DNA of 32,404 nt, taken from contig NZ_MUKA01000237.1 in assembly GCF_002150735.1 (NCBI RefSeq), positions 1 through 32,404 of the forward strand, given 5' to 3'. This document shows positions 20,540 to 27,990 of the stretch, in pieces. The stretch is from Streptomyces africanus (lineage in GTDB: Bacteria > Actinomycetota > Actinomycetes > Streptomycetales > Streptomycetaceae). The notes below the pieces were generated by a model. The model worked only from the letters and a program-made list of their open reading frames with translations, was not told where the DNA came from and ran no database searches. Position numbers and translations under genes: made by a program. The stretch's first letter is position 1. The number at the start of each line of letters is the position of its first letter.

Positions 20540-21985
20540 ATGGTGGACGTGATCGTGGTCGGCGGAGGGCCGACCGGAATGATGCTGGCCGGCGAACTAC
20601 GGCTGCGCGGCGTGCAGGTGATCGTGCTGGAGAAGCTGGCCGAACCGACCGGCCAGTCCCGCGCGCTCGGCATCCATGTGCGCAGCATCGAGCTGATGGA
20701 CCAGCGCGGATTGCTGGAGCGGTTCCTCGCACTCGGTCAGAAGCACGAGACGGGCGGGTTCTTCGCCGGTATCGGCACGACGTGGCCCGCCCGGCTGGAC
20801 ACCGCGCACGGGTACGTGCTCGGCATCCCGCAGAGCGACACCGAACGCCTGCTGACCGAGCACGCCATCGAACTCGGCGCCGAGATCCGGCGCGGCTGCG
20901 AGCTGATGGGGCTCAGCCAGGACGACGACGGTGTCACAGCGGAGCTGGCCGACGGCACGCGGCTGCGCTCGCGTTACCTCGTGGCCTGCGACGGCGGCCG
21001 CAGCACCGTGCGCAAGCAGCTCGGCGTGGGCTTCCCCGGCGAGCCCGCCAGGATCGAGACGCTGCTGGGCGAGATGGAGGTGGGCGTGCCGCCGGAGGAG
21101 ATGGCGGCGGTGGTGGCCGAGGTCCGCAAGACGCAGTGGCGGTTCGGCACCATGCCCCTCGGGGAGGGGCGGTACCGCGTCATCGTGCCCGCCGAGGGGG
21201 TGTCCGAGGACCGTACGGCGCCGCCGACCCTCGAGGAGTTCAAGCAGCGGCTGCGGCACTTCGCCGGCACCGACTTCGGCGTGCACTCGCCGCGCTGGCT
21301 GTCCCGGTTCGGCGACGCCACCCGGCTGGCCGAGCGCTACCGCGTCGGCCGGGTGCTGCTCGCCGGCGACGCCGCGCACATCCACCCGCCGACCGGCGGC
21401 CAGGGGCTCAACCTCGGTATCCAGGACGCCTTCAACCTCGGCTGGAAGCTGGCCGCCGAAGTGCGCGGCTGGGCGCCGGAGGGGCTGCTGGACAGCTATC
21501 ACACCGAACGGCGCCCGGTCGCCGCCGCCGTGCTGGACAACACCCGCGCGCAGACCGAGCTGCTGAGCTCCGAGCCGGGGCCGCAGGCCGTGCGCCGACT
21601 GCTTGCGGAACTCATGGACTTCGAGGAGGTGAACCGGTACCTGATCGAGAAGATCACGGCGATCTCGGTCCGCTACGACTTCGGCGAGGGCCACGAACTC
21701 CTCGGCCGGCGCCTGCGGGACGTGACGCTGAAGCGGGGGCGCCTCTACGAGCTGATGCGCGGCGGCCGTGGTCTGCTGCTCGACCGGACCGGCCGGCTGT
21801 CGGTGGCGGGCTGGGCGGACCGGGTCGACCACGTCGTCGACGTCAGCGAGGAACTGGACGTCCCGGCGGTGCTCCTGCGGCCGGACGGCCATGTGGCGTG
21901 GGCCGGCGAGGACCAGCGGGAACTGCTCGACCGGCTGCCGCGGTGGTTCGGCGCGGCGGGAAGCACCTCGGCGGCAACCGGCTGA
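20540..21985 (+). CDS. rox: Rifampicin monooxygenase (FAD-dependent, Rox/RIFMO-like)
   Basis: This 481-residue class A flavoprotein hydroxylase has the N-terminal FAD-binding motif VDVIVVGGGPTGMMLAGELR, the DG motif LVACDGGRSTVRKQLGVGFP, the GD motif VLLAGDAAHIHPPTGGQGLN followed by LGIQDAFNLGWKLAAEV, and a C-terminal thioredoxin-like part (VAGWADRVDHVVDVSEELDV). Long stretches agree with the Streptomyces rifampicin monooxygenase sequence as I recall it, including EPTGQSRALGIH and DFGEGHELLGRRLRDV. These enzymes use NADPH and O2 to hydroxylate the rifamycin naphthoquinone and open the macrocycle. The ATG at 20540 follows a G-rich stretch. The rifamycin-associated element upstream independently supports the assignment. 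It is convergent with the MFS gene, with a 32-bp gap. Confidence 0.9.
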   Translation: MVDVIVVGGGPTGMMLAGELRLRGVQVIVLEKLAEPTGQSRALGIHVRSIELMDQRGLLERFLALGQKHETGGFFAGIGTTWPARLDTAHGYVLGIPQSDTERLLTEHAIELGAEIRRGCELMGLSQDDDGVTAELADGTRLRSRYLVACDGGRSTVRKQLGVGFPGEPARIETLLGEMEVGVPPEEMAAVVAEVRKTQWRFGTMPLGEGRYRVIVPAEGVSEDRTAPPTLEEFKQRLRHFAGTDFGVHSPRWLSRFGDATRLAERYRVGRVLLAGDAAHIHPPTGGQGLNLGIQDAFNLGWKLAAEVRGWAPEGLLDSYHTERRPVAAAVLDNTRAQTELLSSEPGPQAVRRLLAELMDFEEVNRYLIEKITAISVRYDFGEGHELLGRRLRDVTLKRGRLYELMRGGRGLLLDRTGRLSVAGWADRVDHVVDVSEELDVPAVLLRPDGHVAWAGEDQRELLDRLPRWFGAAGSTSAATG

Positions 21986-22017
21986 GCACGTCCGGTGCGA
22001 CCCGGCAGGGCGGCGGT

Positions 22018-24303
22018 CTACTCGTCGGCGTGGGCGAGTTCGATGTCGTGGTCGTCCACGCCGGTGCCCGGCACCGTCACCGGCGCCGCCTGCGGCGGGT
22101 AGCCCGTCGCGATGACCGTGTACGCACCGGTGTCCAGGTCGGAGAAGGCGTACGCCCCGTCGGCGCCGGTCCGCGTCGTGGCGACCACATTGCCCGCCGC
22201 GTCCACCAGGGTCACCCGCGCGTCGCTCAGCGGAGCGTCCCCTCCGCGCACCGTGCCCCGCACCTGCGCGCCGGGCCGCAACTCCAGCTCGACCCGGGTG
22301 GTCCCGGCCCCGCCGACCTCGACGACCTGGGCCAGCGGGCGGTGCTTGGGGGAGTTGACCGCGAGGGTCACCGGGCCCGGCACCAGGTCGGTGACGGCGA
22401 ACTCGCCCAGCACGTCGGTGCGTGCGGTGGCCAGGACGTCCCCGCGGACGTCCGTCACGATGACGACGGCCTCGGTGACCGGCGTCCCGCCGTCCGCGGA
22501 CCGCACCACACCGGCGAGGCCGCTGGTGCCGCTCAGCAGCACGTCGTACGCCACCGGCTCATCGGCCACGACGACCGTCGAGGCCTGCGGCTGACAGCCC
22601 TCCGACGAGGCGATCAGCACGTACGAACCGGCGCCGGGGGCACCCACGTCGTACGACCCGTCGTCCCGCGAGACCGCCCGCCCGAGCTGCTTCCCGCCGA
22701 GCGAGATCAACGTCACCGCGGCCCCGGCGACCGGCACCCGTTCGGCACCCAGAACACGCCCCCGTACGGGGACCCCGGCCACCGCAACAGGCCCCTCGCT
22801 CGCCGGAGCCTCGGCCACCTCGGCCACCTCAGCCACCTCGGCCACCTTCGCATCGCCGGTCTCCGTCGTCTCGGCGGCCCCCTGCGCCACCCGCTGCCGC
22901 GGAATGAACGACGCGACGGCGAAGGCGAGCAGCGCGGCACCGGCCCCGATGGCCAGGACCACCTTGAACCCGTCCCGGGACGGCAGGGCGGTCTGCCCGA
23001 AGGCCGTCGTCATCTGCGCCAGGATCACCCCGGCCACCGCGCTCGCGGTCGACGTACCGATGGACCGCATCAGCGTGTTGAGGCTGTTCGCCGCGCCGGT
23101 CTCCGAGGCGGGCACGGCGCCCATGATGAGCGCGGGCATCGCACCGTAGGTGAAGCCGATACCGGCGCCGATGACACAGGTGACGAGCACGAAGTGCCAG
23201 AGCTCGGACATCAGCACGATGTTCAGCCCGTATCCGGCGGCCACGATGAGGGCACCGGTCATCAGGGTGATCTTCGGCCCCCTGGCCTTGGACAGGGCGG
23301 CGGAGACCGGGGCCGTGGCCATCATGACCAGGCCGGACGGCGCCATCGTCAGACCGGCGACGAGCAGCGACCTGCCGAGCCCGTAGCCGGTCGCCTCAGG
23401 CAACTGCAAGAGCTGCGGAATGACGAGGGACATCGCGAACATCGCGAACCCGACGGCGATCGAGGCGAGATTGGTGACCAGCACCTGACGGCGGGCGGTG
23501 GTCCGCAGGTCGACCAGCGGCTCCCGGACGCGCAGTTCCCACCAGCCCCACACCAGCAGGACGACGACCGCCGCCGCGAACAGACCGAGCGTGGTGCCGC
23601 TGCTCCAGCCCCAGTCGGCCCCCTTGGAGATCGCCAGCAGCAGACACACCAGCCCCGCCGCCATGCCGATGCCGCCGACCAGGTCGAAGCGCCCGCCGGT
23701 GCGTACCGCCGACTCGGGCACGAGGGCCGGCACCAGCACGAGGGCGACGACACCGAGTCCGGCCGAGGCCCAGAACAGGGCGTGCCAGTCGAAGTTGTCC
23801 GCGATCAGCGCGGCGGCGGGCAGCCCGAGAGCGCCGCCGACGCCGAGGGAGGCGCTCATGAGCGCGGTCGCCGAGCCGAGCCGTTCGGCGGGCAGTTCGT
23901 CCCGCATGATGCTGATGCCGAGCGGGATGACACCCGACGCGAGGCCCTGGAGGGCCCGTCCGACGATCATCGCGCCGAGCGAGTCGCTGAGCGCGGCGGT
24001 CACCGAGCCGGCCACCAGCATGACGAGGCTGATCAGCAGCATCCGCCGCTTGCCGTACATGTCGCCGAGCCGGCCCGTCATCGGGGTGGCGACGGCGGCG
24101 GCGAGCAGCGTGGCGGTGACGGCCCAGGCGGTGTCCGACGCCGGCGCGTTCAGCAGCCGGGGGAGCTCCGGGACGATCGGGATCACCAGGGTCTGCATCA
24201 GCGAGACCACGATCCCGCCGAAGGCCAGGACCGCCACGACGGCGTTCGCCCGCGGCGCGGCGGTCCTCCCGCCGTCGGCGGATCGGGGAAGGGCTTGGGA
24301 CAT
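22018..24303 (-). CDS. DHA2-type MFS exporter fused to carboxypeptidase-regulatory-like domains
   Basis: The 761-residue protein has two parts. Residues ~20-480 are a 14-helix drug/H+ antiporter of the EmrB/QacA type, with SDTAWAVTATLLAAAVATPM, TGRLGDMYGKRRML (motif A) and VGRALQGLASGVIPLGISIM. After a VAEVAEVAEVAEA spacer, residues ~505-755 hold three beta-sandwich repeats of carboxypeptidase-regulatory-like (CarboxypepD_reg) type. Each has a pattern such as VRGRVLG...VPVAGAAVTLI...DDGSYDV...GSYVLIA. ATG at 24303, with GGAGG about 8 bases upstream, is preferred to a start 15 codons earlier. A 14-helix exporter should place the tail in the cytoplasm, which is unusual for this fold. The substrate is unknown. 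The neighbouring rox suggests drug efflux but does not prove it. Confidence 0.9.
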   Translation of the reverse strand: MSQALPRSADGGRTAAPRANAVVAVLAFGGIVVSLMQTLVIPIVPELPRLLNAPASDTAWAVTATLLAAAVATPMTGRLGDMYGKRRMLLISLVMLVAGSVTAALSDSLGAMIVGRALQGLASGVIPLGISIMRDELPAERLGSATALMSASLGVGGALGLPAAALIADNFDWHALFWASAGLGVVALVLVPALVPESAVRTGGRFDLVGGIGMAAGLVCLLLAISKGADWGWSSGTTLGLFAAAVVVLLVWGWWELRVREPLVDLRTTARRQVLVTNLASIAVGFAMFAMSLVIPQLLQLPEATGYGLGRSLLVAGLTMAPSGLVMMATAPVSAALSKARGPKITLMTGALIVAAGYGLNIVLMSELWHFVLVTCVIGAGIGFTYGAMPALIMGAVPASETGAANSLNTLMRSIGTSTASAVAGVILAQMTTAFGQTALPSRDGFKVVLAIGAGAALLAFAVASFIPRQRVAQGAAETTETGDAKVAEVAEVAEVAEAPASEGPVAVAGVPVRGRVLGAERVPVAGAAVTLISLGGKQLGRAVSRDDGSYDVGAPGAGSYVLIASSEGCQPQASTVVVADEPVAYDVLLSGTSGLAGVVRSADGGTPVTEAVVIVTDVRGDVLATARTDVLGEFAVTDLVPGPVTLAVNSPKHRPLAQVVEVGGAGTTRVELELRPGAQVRGTVRGGDAPLSDARVTLVDAAGNVVATTRTGADGAYAFSDLDTGAYTVIATGYPPQAAPVTVPGTGVDDHDIELAHADE

Positions 24304-24358
24304 GGCCGGGCCTCCGTAGGGGGCGTCGGGGACAGCGCGACCCGTCACAAGGTAAGCC

Positions 24359-24387
24359 GGTTGATTGACTTAAGCAACCTGATTGAG
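24359..24387 (-). promoter_or_regulatory. Possible operator upstream of the MFS fusion gene
   Basis: GGTTG (24359-24363) and CAACC (24375-24379) flank a CTTAAG core, and TGATTGA occurs twice (24362-24368 and 24380-24386). This AT-rich cluster stands out in the high-GC sequence just upstream of the exporter start. CTTAAG cores are common in MarR-type sites. No regulator gene is adjacent. Confidence 0.35.
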
Positions 24388-24468
24388 GTGAAGGTACGGT
24401 CGGCAGACGGAGAATCCACGAGGCGGGCCACAGGCATACGCGAGCCGTCCGCGCGGCACACTGGCCCC

Positions 24469-24681
24469 ATGTCCTCCCGTCGCAGAACCTGCCCCGAGTG
24501 CCGTCGCGAGATCGCCGTCGTCGCCGGGCGGTACGCGCGCCACGACCCTCCCGGCGCCCGGGAACACGGGGAACTCACCTCATGCCCCGGCTCGCGCCGC
24601 CAGGCGAGGCCCGGCCCGGAACAGCCCTCCCTGGACGGCTACGCCGTACCCGACTTCCCGGGCCAACTGCCCTTGTTCTAG
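24469..24681 (+). CDS. Small CxxC-containing hypothetical protein
   Basis: This 70-residue protein begins MSSRRRTCPECRREIAVVAG. It has a Cys8-x2-Cys11 pair and a later Cys near residue 39 (ELTSCPGSRR), with His residues between, so it could bind one zinc ion as a ribbon-like fold. The C-terminus, DGYAVPDFPGQLPLF, is a hydrophobic patch. I do not recognise a function. It looks like a small conserved Streptomyces protein. It diverges from the MFS fusion gene and may use the same AT-rich intergenic region. A weak CCCC precedes the ATG and no good ribosome site is visible. Confidence 0.7.
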   Translation: MSSRRRTCPECRREIAVVAGRYARHDPPGAREHGELTSCPGSRRQARPGPEQPSLDGYAVPDFPGQLPLF

Positions 24682-24699
24682 GGCTGGTGCCCGGCGTCG

Positions 24700-25356
24700 T
24701 CAGTTCCCCGCCACCGACTTCACGGCCACGGACACCGGCGCCGGCCCGCTGATCAGCTCCAGCGTGAGGCCGGCCGTCGCGGGCGTGTCCACCAGCTCCG
24801 CCAGCACGGCGGCCACGTCGTCACGCGGAATCGGCCCGCGGCCCGTGTGCGCCTCCAGGCGTACGAGGCCGGTGCCGGCGCCGTCGGTGAGCTGACCGGG
24901 GCGCAGGATCGTCCAGTCCAGGGCCTTCAGCCCGCTCACGTACGCGTCCGCCTCGCCCTTGGCACGCAGGTACACGTCGAAGATCTCGTCGCCCTGATGC
25001 CGCGGGTCCGCGCCCATGGACGACACGATCACGAAGCGCCGTACGCCCGCCTTCACCGCCGCGTCCGCGAAGAGGACCGCCGCGGCCTTGTCCACCGTGT
25101 CCTTGCGGGCCGCCCCGCTTCCCGGGCCGGCGCCCGCCGCGAACACCGCCGCGTCGGCACCCCGCAGCCGCTCCGCGACCTCGTCCACGGACGCCGACTC
25201 CAGGTCGAGCACGACCGGTTCGGCACCGGCCGCCCGCAGATCGTCGGCCTGTTCGGCCTTGCGGATGATCCCCGCGACCTCGTCCCCGCGCGCGGCGAGC
25301 AACCGCTCCAGCCGCAACGCGATCTGACCATGACCACCAGCGATGACAGTACGCAT
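24700..25356 (-). CDS. NAD(P)H-binding atypical SDR-family protein
   Basis: This 218-residue single-domain Rossmann protein has an N-terminal nucleotide-binding motif MRTVIAGGHGQIALRLERLL (GGxGxI). Further signatures are PVVLDLESASVDEVAERLRG, ADAAVFAAGAGPGSG, RRFVIVSSMGADP, and YLRAKGEADAYVSGLKALDW followed by TILRPGQLTD. The YxxxK pair in the SDR position is present (YLRAK). It belongs to the NmrA/SDR_a5-like group, which are redox enzymes or NAD(P) sensors. The ATG at 25356 opens directly on the motif. Earlier in-frame starts add a basic, unconserved stretch. The 102-bp gap to the amidohydrolase-like gene upstream does not rule out co-transcription. Confidence 0.88.
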   Translation of the reverse strand: MRTVIAGGHGQIALRLERLLAARGDEVAGIIRKAEQADDLRAAGAEPVVLDLESASVDEVAERLRGADAAVFAAGAGPGSGAARKDTVDKAAAVLFADAAVKAGVRRFVIVSSMGADPRHQGDEIFDVYLRAKGEADAYVSGLKALDWTILRPGQLTDGAGTGLVRLEAHTGRGPIPRDDVAAVLAELVDTPATAGLTLELISGPAPVSVAVKSVAGN

Positions 25357-25458
25357 GCCTTCGACCGTACGCCCGGACAGCCCCATCCGCCGCACGACTT
25401 GAACCACACTCCGACGCCACAGCCGGCGCCACACCCCGACGCCACACCCGCCACGGAC

Positions 25459-26715
25459 CTACGACAACTGCCCCCGCCCCTGCCGCGGCAGCCCCAGCTC
25501 CACCGAAGCCGCCGAACTGCAGTACTCCCGCACTGCGCTGGTCCGCGCCACCACGCGCCCCCGGTGCACCACCACCCGGCTGTACGCCAGCGACAGCGCC
25601 CCCGCGAGCCCGTTCCCGCGCACTGCCAGCAACTCGGCCGGGAAACCGGCCTCCACCCGCACCTCCGGCAGCCCCAGCACCGCCCGCGCCGACCCGCTCA
25701 CCGCGTCGTACGCCTCCTCGGGCGACAGGCCGTAGCGCGAGGCCAGCAGGAACGCCGCCTCCAGCGGGTCGCCGCGCCCCACGGGGTTCGACACGTCCCG
25801 CAGTGCCCCGCTCCCGGCGGCCACCCGCACACCGGCCGCGCGCAGCAGCCGGACCGGAGCCGCGCCCCGCCGGTCCACGCCACCGCAGCCGCCCTGCGGC
25901 AGGCACACCACCGTCACCCCGGCCGCCGCCAGTTGGTCAGCGGTCCGCGAGGCCACCTCGGAGGGCAGCCGGCCGAGATCGCCGCACGGGCTGAGGGTCA
26001 CCCCAGGACGCAGCCCGCCCGCCATCGCCGCGAGCCGGGCCAGCCGCGCCGGGTCCCCGGCGTCCGTGTGCAGGTCGACGGGGCAGCCGTGCTCGGAGGC
26101 CACCTCCAGGACCGCCTCCACGTACCCCGTCGGATCCGGGTCGAGATCCGGCCGGCCGCCCACCACCGAGGCGCCCATCTTCACCGCGTCGCGCAGTACC
26201 GCCAGCCCGTCCGCCCCGGCCACCCCGGTCAGCACCCGGGGCATCGCCACCGTCGTCAGCTCGGCCAGGCCCCGCAGCGCCCGCCGCGCCCGCAGCACGG
26301 CCGTCAGCGCGCCCAGCCCCTGGACGTCCCCCACGCGCACGTGGGCCCGCACCGCCGTCGCCCCGTGCCCGAGCTGGAGCAGCGCGGCCTCGGTCGCCCG
26401 GCGCTGGACGTCCTGGGGCTCGTACGAGACCGGGCCCCGGGCGTCGGCCGACAGCGCCGTGTCGGCGTGGGCGTGCGGCTCGGCCGGGGCGGGCAGCAGC
26501 AGATAGCCGCCGAGATCCACTCGCGCCCCGCACGCGCGCGTGCCGCCCGCCGCCAGGCTGCCGGCCGTGCCGACCGCCTCGATACGCCCGTCGACCAGCC
26601 GTACGTCCACGGTCCGGCCGTCGGTGAGCCGCGCCCCGCACAGCAGCAGCGACGACGGGTCGGCCGGACCCGATGAGGACGACGGGGGCGGCGGCTGCGG
26701 CTGGCTGTCGGGCAT
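25459..26715 (-). CDS. Cytosine deaminase-like amidohydrolase, probably catalytically degenerate
   Basis: The 418-residue protein has the amidohydrolase layout: a small beta domain (LLLCGARLTDGRTVDVRLVD), a TIM barrel, and a C-terminal return to the beta domain (SRVVVHRGRVVARTS). The metal pair His81-x-His83 (PAEPHAHAD) and His216 (VDLHTDAGD) are kept. Compared with E. coli CodA as I recall it, the other active-site residues are changed. The substrate Gln is Arg160 (AMPR), the catalytic Glu is Ala219, the metal His of the SH motif is Pro243 (TLSPCGD), and the metal Asp is Gly303 (AGSGALRD). The barrel therefore looks intact but the enzyme is probably inactive as a deaminase. The ATG at 26715 follows AGGAGC. 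It could be a binding protein or have a new activity. Confidence 0.82.
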   Translation of the reverse strand: MPDSQPQPPPPSSSSGPADPSSLLLCGARLTDGRTVDVRLVDGRIEAVGTAGSLAAGGTRACGARVDLGGYLLLPAPAEPHAHADTALSADARGPVSYEPQDVQRRATEAALLQLGHGATAVRAHVRVGDVQGLGALTAVLRARRALRGLAELTTVAMPRVLTGVAGADGLAVLRDAVKMGASVVGGRPDLDPDPTGYVEAVLEVASEHGCPVDLHTDAGDPARLARLAAMAGGLRPGVTLSPCGDLGRLPSEVASRTADQLAAAGVTVVCLPQGGCGGVDRRGAAPVRLLRAAGVRVAAGSGALRDVSNPVGRGDPLEAAFLLASRYGLSPEEAYDAVSGSARAVLGLPEVRVEAGFPAELLAVRGNGLAGALSLAYSRVVVHRGRVVARTSAVREYCSSAASVELGLPRQGRGQLS

Positions 26716-26921
26716 CGCGCTCCTGGGGCTCGGCTGCGCACGCGAGGACGCATGATCACTCAGAGTGAGTCGAGCCTAGGACGGCCTCCCGTCCGTCGCG
26801 GGGAGGAGGCCAATAGTCGTACCGGCGTGGTCCGCCGTACGGAACGAGACCCGAACGGGAGGCGCCCACGAGGCCGCTGTGCGGACGGTGGTGCGGCCCG
26901 GGCGGGTACCCCGAAACGGAT

Positions 26922-26951
26922 TTGGGCGAACGGCGGCGGAGCGTGTAATGT
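26922..26951 (+). promoter_or_regulatory. Promoter of tRNA-Thr
   Basis: TTGGGC (26922-26927) and TAATGT (26946-26951) are 18 bases apart, which puts the start about five bases before the tRNA. It is a reasonable housekeeping-type promoter for the tRNA group. Confidence 0.55.
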
Positions 26952-26962
26952 CTTCATCGCTC

Positions 26963-27035
26963 GCCCCAATAGCTCAGTCGGCAGAGCGTCTCCATGGTAA
27001 GGAGAAGGTCAACGGTTCGATTCCGTTTTGGGGCT
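26963..27035 (+). tRNA. tRNA-Thr (anticodon GGT)
   Basis: This is a 73-nt cloverleaf. The acceptor stem is GCCCCAA with TTGGGGC, discriminator T. The anticodon stem TCTCC/GGAGA holds the loop ATGGTAA, with GGT at 26996-26998. The T arm is AACGG-TTCGATT-CCGTT. CCA is not encoded. Confidence 0.95.
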
Positions 27036-27082
27036 CTGGTGTGAACGGTTCCCGTCGCGAGGCGGGGGCCCGATCACATCAA

Positions 27083-27155
27083 AGCGGTGTAGCTCAGTCG
27101 GTAGAGCAAGCGGCTCATAATCGCTGTGTCACCGGTTCAAGTCCGGTCACCGCTA
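27083..27155 (+). tRNA. tRNA-Met (anticodon CAT), elongator type
   Basis: This is a 73-nt cloverleaf. The acceptor stem is AGCGGTG with CACCGCT, discriminator A. The anticodon loop CTCATAA has CAT at 27116-27118, and the T arm is ACCGG-TTCAAGT-CCGGT. The fully paired first position (A-T) and the anticodon stem without three G-C pairs fit an elongator rather than an initiator. It lies 47 bp after tRNA-Thr, probably in the same transcript. Confidence 0.93.
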
Positions 27156-27160
27156 CTGAC

Positions 27161-27198
27161 AGTAGCCGATTGCGGGGTCGGTCCTTCGATCGGCTACT
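27161..27198 (+). terminator. Inverted repeat between tRNA-Met and rpmG
   Basis: AGTAGCCGAT (27161-27170) and ATCGGCTACT (27189-27198) are perfect 10-bp arms around an 18-nt centre. TCTTCTTGCGTT follows. It probably ends or processes the tRNA transcript and may allow partial read-through into rpmG. Confidence 0.6.
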
Positions 27199-27243
27199 CT
27201 TCTTGCGTTAAACAGTCCATCCGTTCGTCTTAGGAGCACTCAC

Positions 27244-27408
27244 GTGGCTGCCACCGACGTCCGCCCGAAGATCACGCTGGCCTGCGTGGAGTGCAAGGAG
27301 CGGAACTACATCACCAAGAAGAACCGGCGTAACAACCCGGACCGTCTTGAGATGAAGAAGCACTGCCCGCGTTGCAACGCGCACACCGCGCACCGCGAAA
27401 CGCGATAA
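27244..27408 (+). CDS. rpmG: 50S ribosomal protein L33
   Basis: This 54-residue protein starts with GTG and has TAGGAG about seven bases upstream. The sequence MAATDVRPKITLACVECKER and KNRRNNPDRLEMKKHCPRCN is typical of L33. Both zinc-binding pairs are present (Cys14-x2-Cys17 and Cys41-x2-Cys44), so this is the zinc-containing form. It sits between the tRNA pair and the dehydratase genes, the same order as in mycobacteria. A hairpin follows 15 bases after the stop. Confidence 0.97.
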   Translation: MAATDVRPKITLACVECKERNYITKKNRRNNPDRLEMKKHCPRCNAHTAHRETR

Positions 27409-27422
27409 AACAGGCTCGTACA

Positions 27423-27456
27423 CGAGGCCGTTCCCGAGTGATCGGGGGCGGCCTCG
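27423..27456 (+). terminator. Hairpin after rpmG
   Basis: CGAGGCCG (27423-27430) pairs with CGGCCTCG (27449-27456). An inner CCCGA/TCGGG stem follows across a two-base internal loop on each side, capped by GTGA. It likely ends or attenuates rpmG transcription before the dehydratase genes. Confidence 0.65.
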
Positions 27457-27467
27457 CGTCGTTGAAC

Positions 27468-27506
27468 GACCCGTACCGTTCAGTAAATGACCCGTACCGT
27501 TCAGTA
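27468..27506 (+). repeat. Two 18-bp direct repeats upstream of the MaoC-type genes
   Basis: GACCCGTACCGTTCAGTA occurs at 27468-27485 and again at 27489-27506, a spacing of 21 bp or two helical turns. They lie just before the ribosome site (AGGAGG, 27515-27520) of the first dehydratase gene. They may be a regulator site or a promoter duplication. Confidence 0.85.
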
Positions 27507-27529
27507 GCGGAACCAGGAGGTGCCGGGCC

Positions 27530-27982
27530 ATGGCGCTCGACCAGTCCTTCGTGGGACGGACGTACCCGCCCACCGAGCCCTACGAGGTGGGCCGGGAGAA
27601 GATCCGTGAGTTCGCCGAGGCGGTCGGGGACGCCAACCCGGCGTACACGGACGCGGAGGCCGCCAAGGCGCTCGGCCACCCCGATGTGATCGCGCCGCCG
27701 ACCTTCGTCTTCTCGATCACCTTCAAGGCCGCCGGGCAGGTCGTCCAGGACCCCCAGCTCGGCCTGGACTACAGCCGAGTGGTGCACGGCGACCAGAAGT
27801 TCGCCTACCGCCGCCCGGTCCGTGCCGGCGACCGGCTCACCGTCACGTCCACCATCGAGTCGATCAAGTCCCTCGCGGGCAACGACATCCTGGACATCCG
27901 CGGCGAGGTCCACGACGAGGCCGGCGAGCACGTCGTGACCGCCTGGACCAAGCTCGTGGCCCGCGCGGCCGAGGAGGCGTGA
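27530..27982 (+). CDS. MaoC/FAS1-like dehydratase subunit (HadA-like)
   Basis: This 150-residue single hotdog protein is of the UPF0336/FAS1-like dehydratase group, with VGREKIREFAEAVGDANPAY, HPDVIAPPTFVFSITF and a C-terminal DILDIRGEVHDEAGEHVVTA. The position equivalent to the catalytic His is not His (GDANPAYTD), as in mycobacterial HadA, the substrate-binding partner. Such subunits pair with a catalytic HadB-like subunit to dehydrate 3-hydroxyacyl chains in fatty acid synthesis. The ATG at 27530 has AGGAGGTG upstream. It overlaps or nearly abuts the next gene. The fatty-acid role in this organism is inferred from family and gene order. Confidence 0.9.
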   Translation: MALDQSFVGRTYPPTEPYEVGREKIREFAEAVGDANPAYTDAEAAKALGHPDVIAPPTFVFSITFKAAGQVVQDPQLGLDYSRVVHGDQKFAYRRPVRAGDRLTVTSTIESIKSLAGNDILDIRGEVHDEAGEHVVTAWTKLVARAAEEA

Positions 27983-27990
27983 GCGATCCC

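Noticed and set aside
20392..24681. A 1429-residue plus-strand open frame
   Set aside because: It overlaps rox in another frame and runs antisense to the MFS gene. The product is Arg/Gly/Pro-rich without domains. Only its last 70 codons (24469-24681) look like a real small gene.
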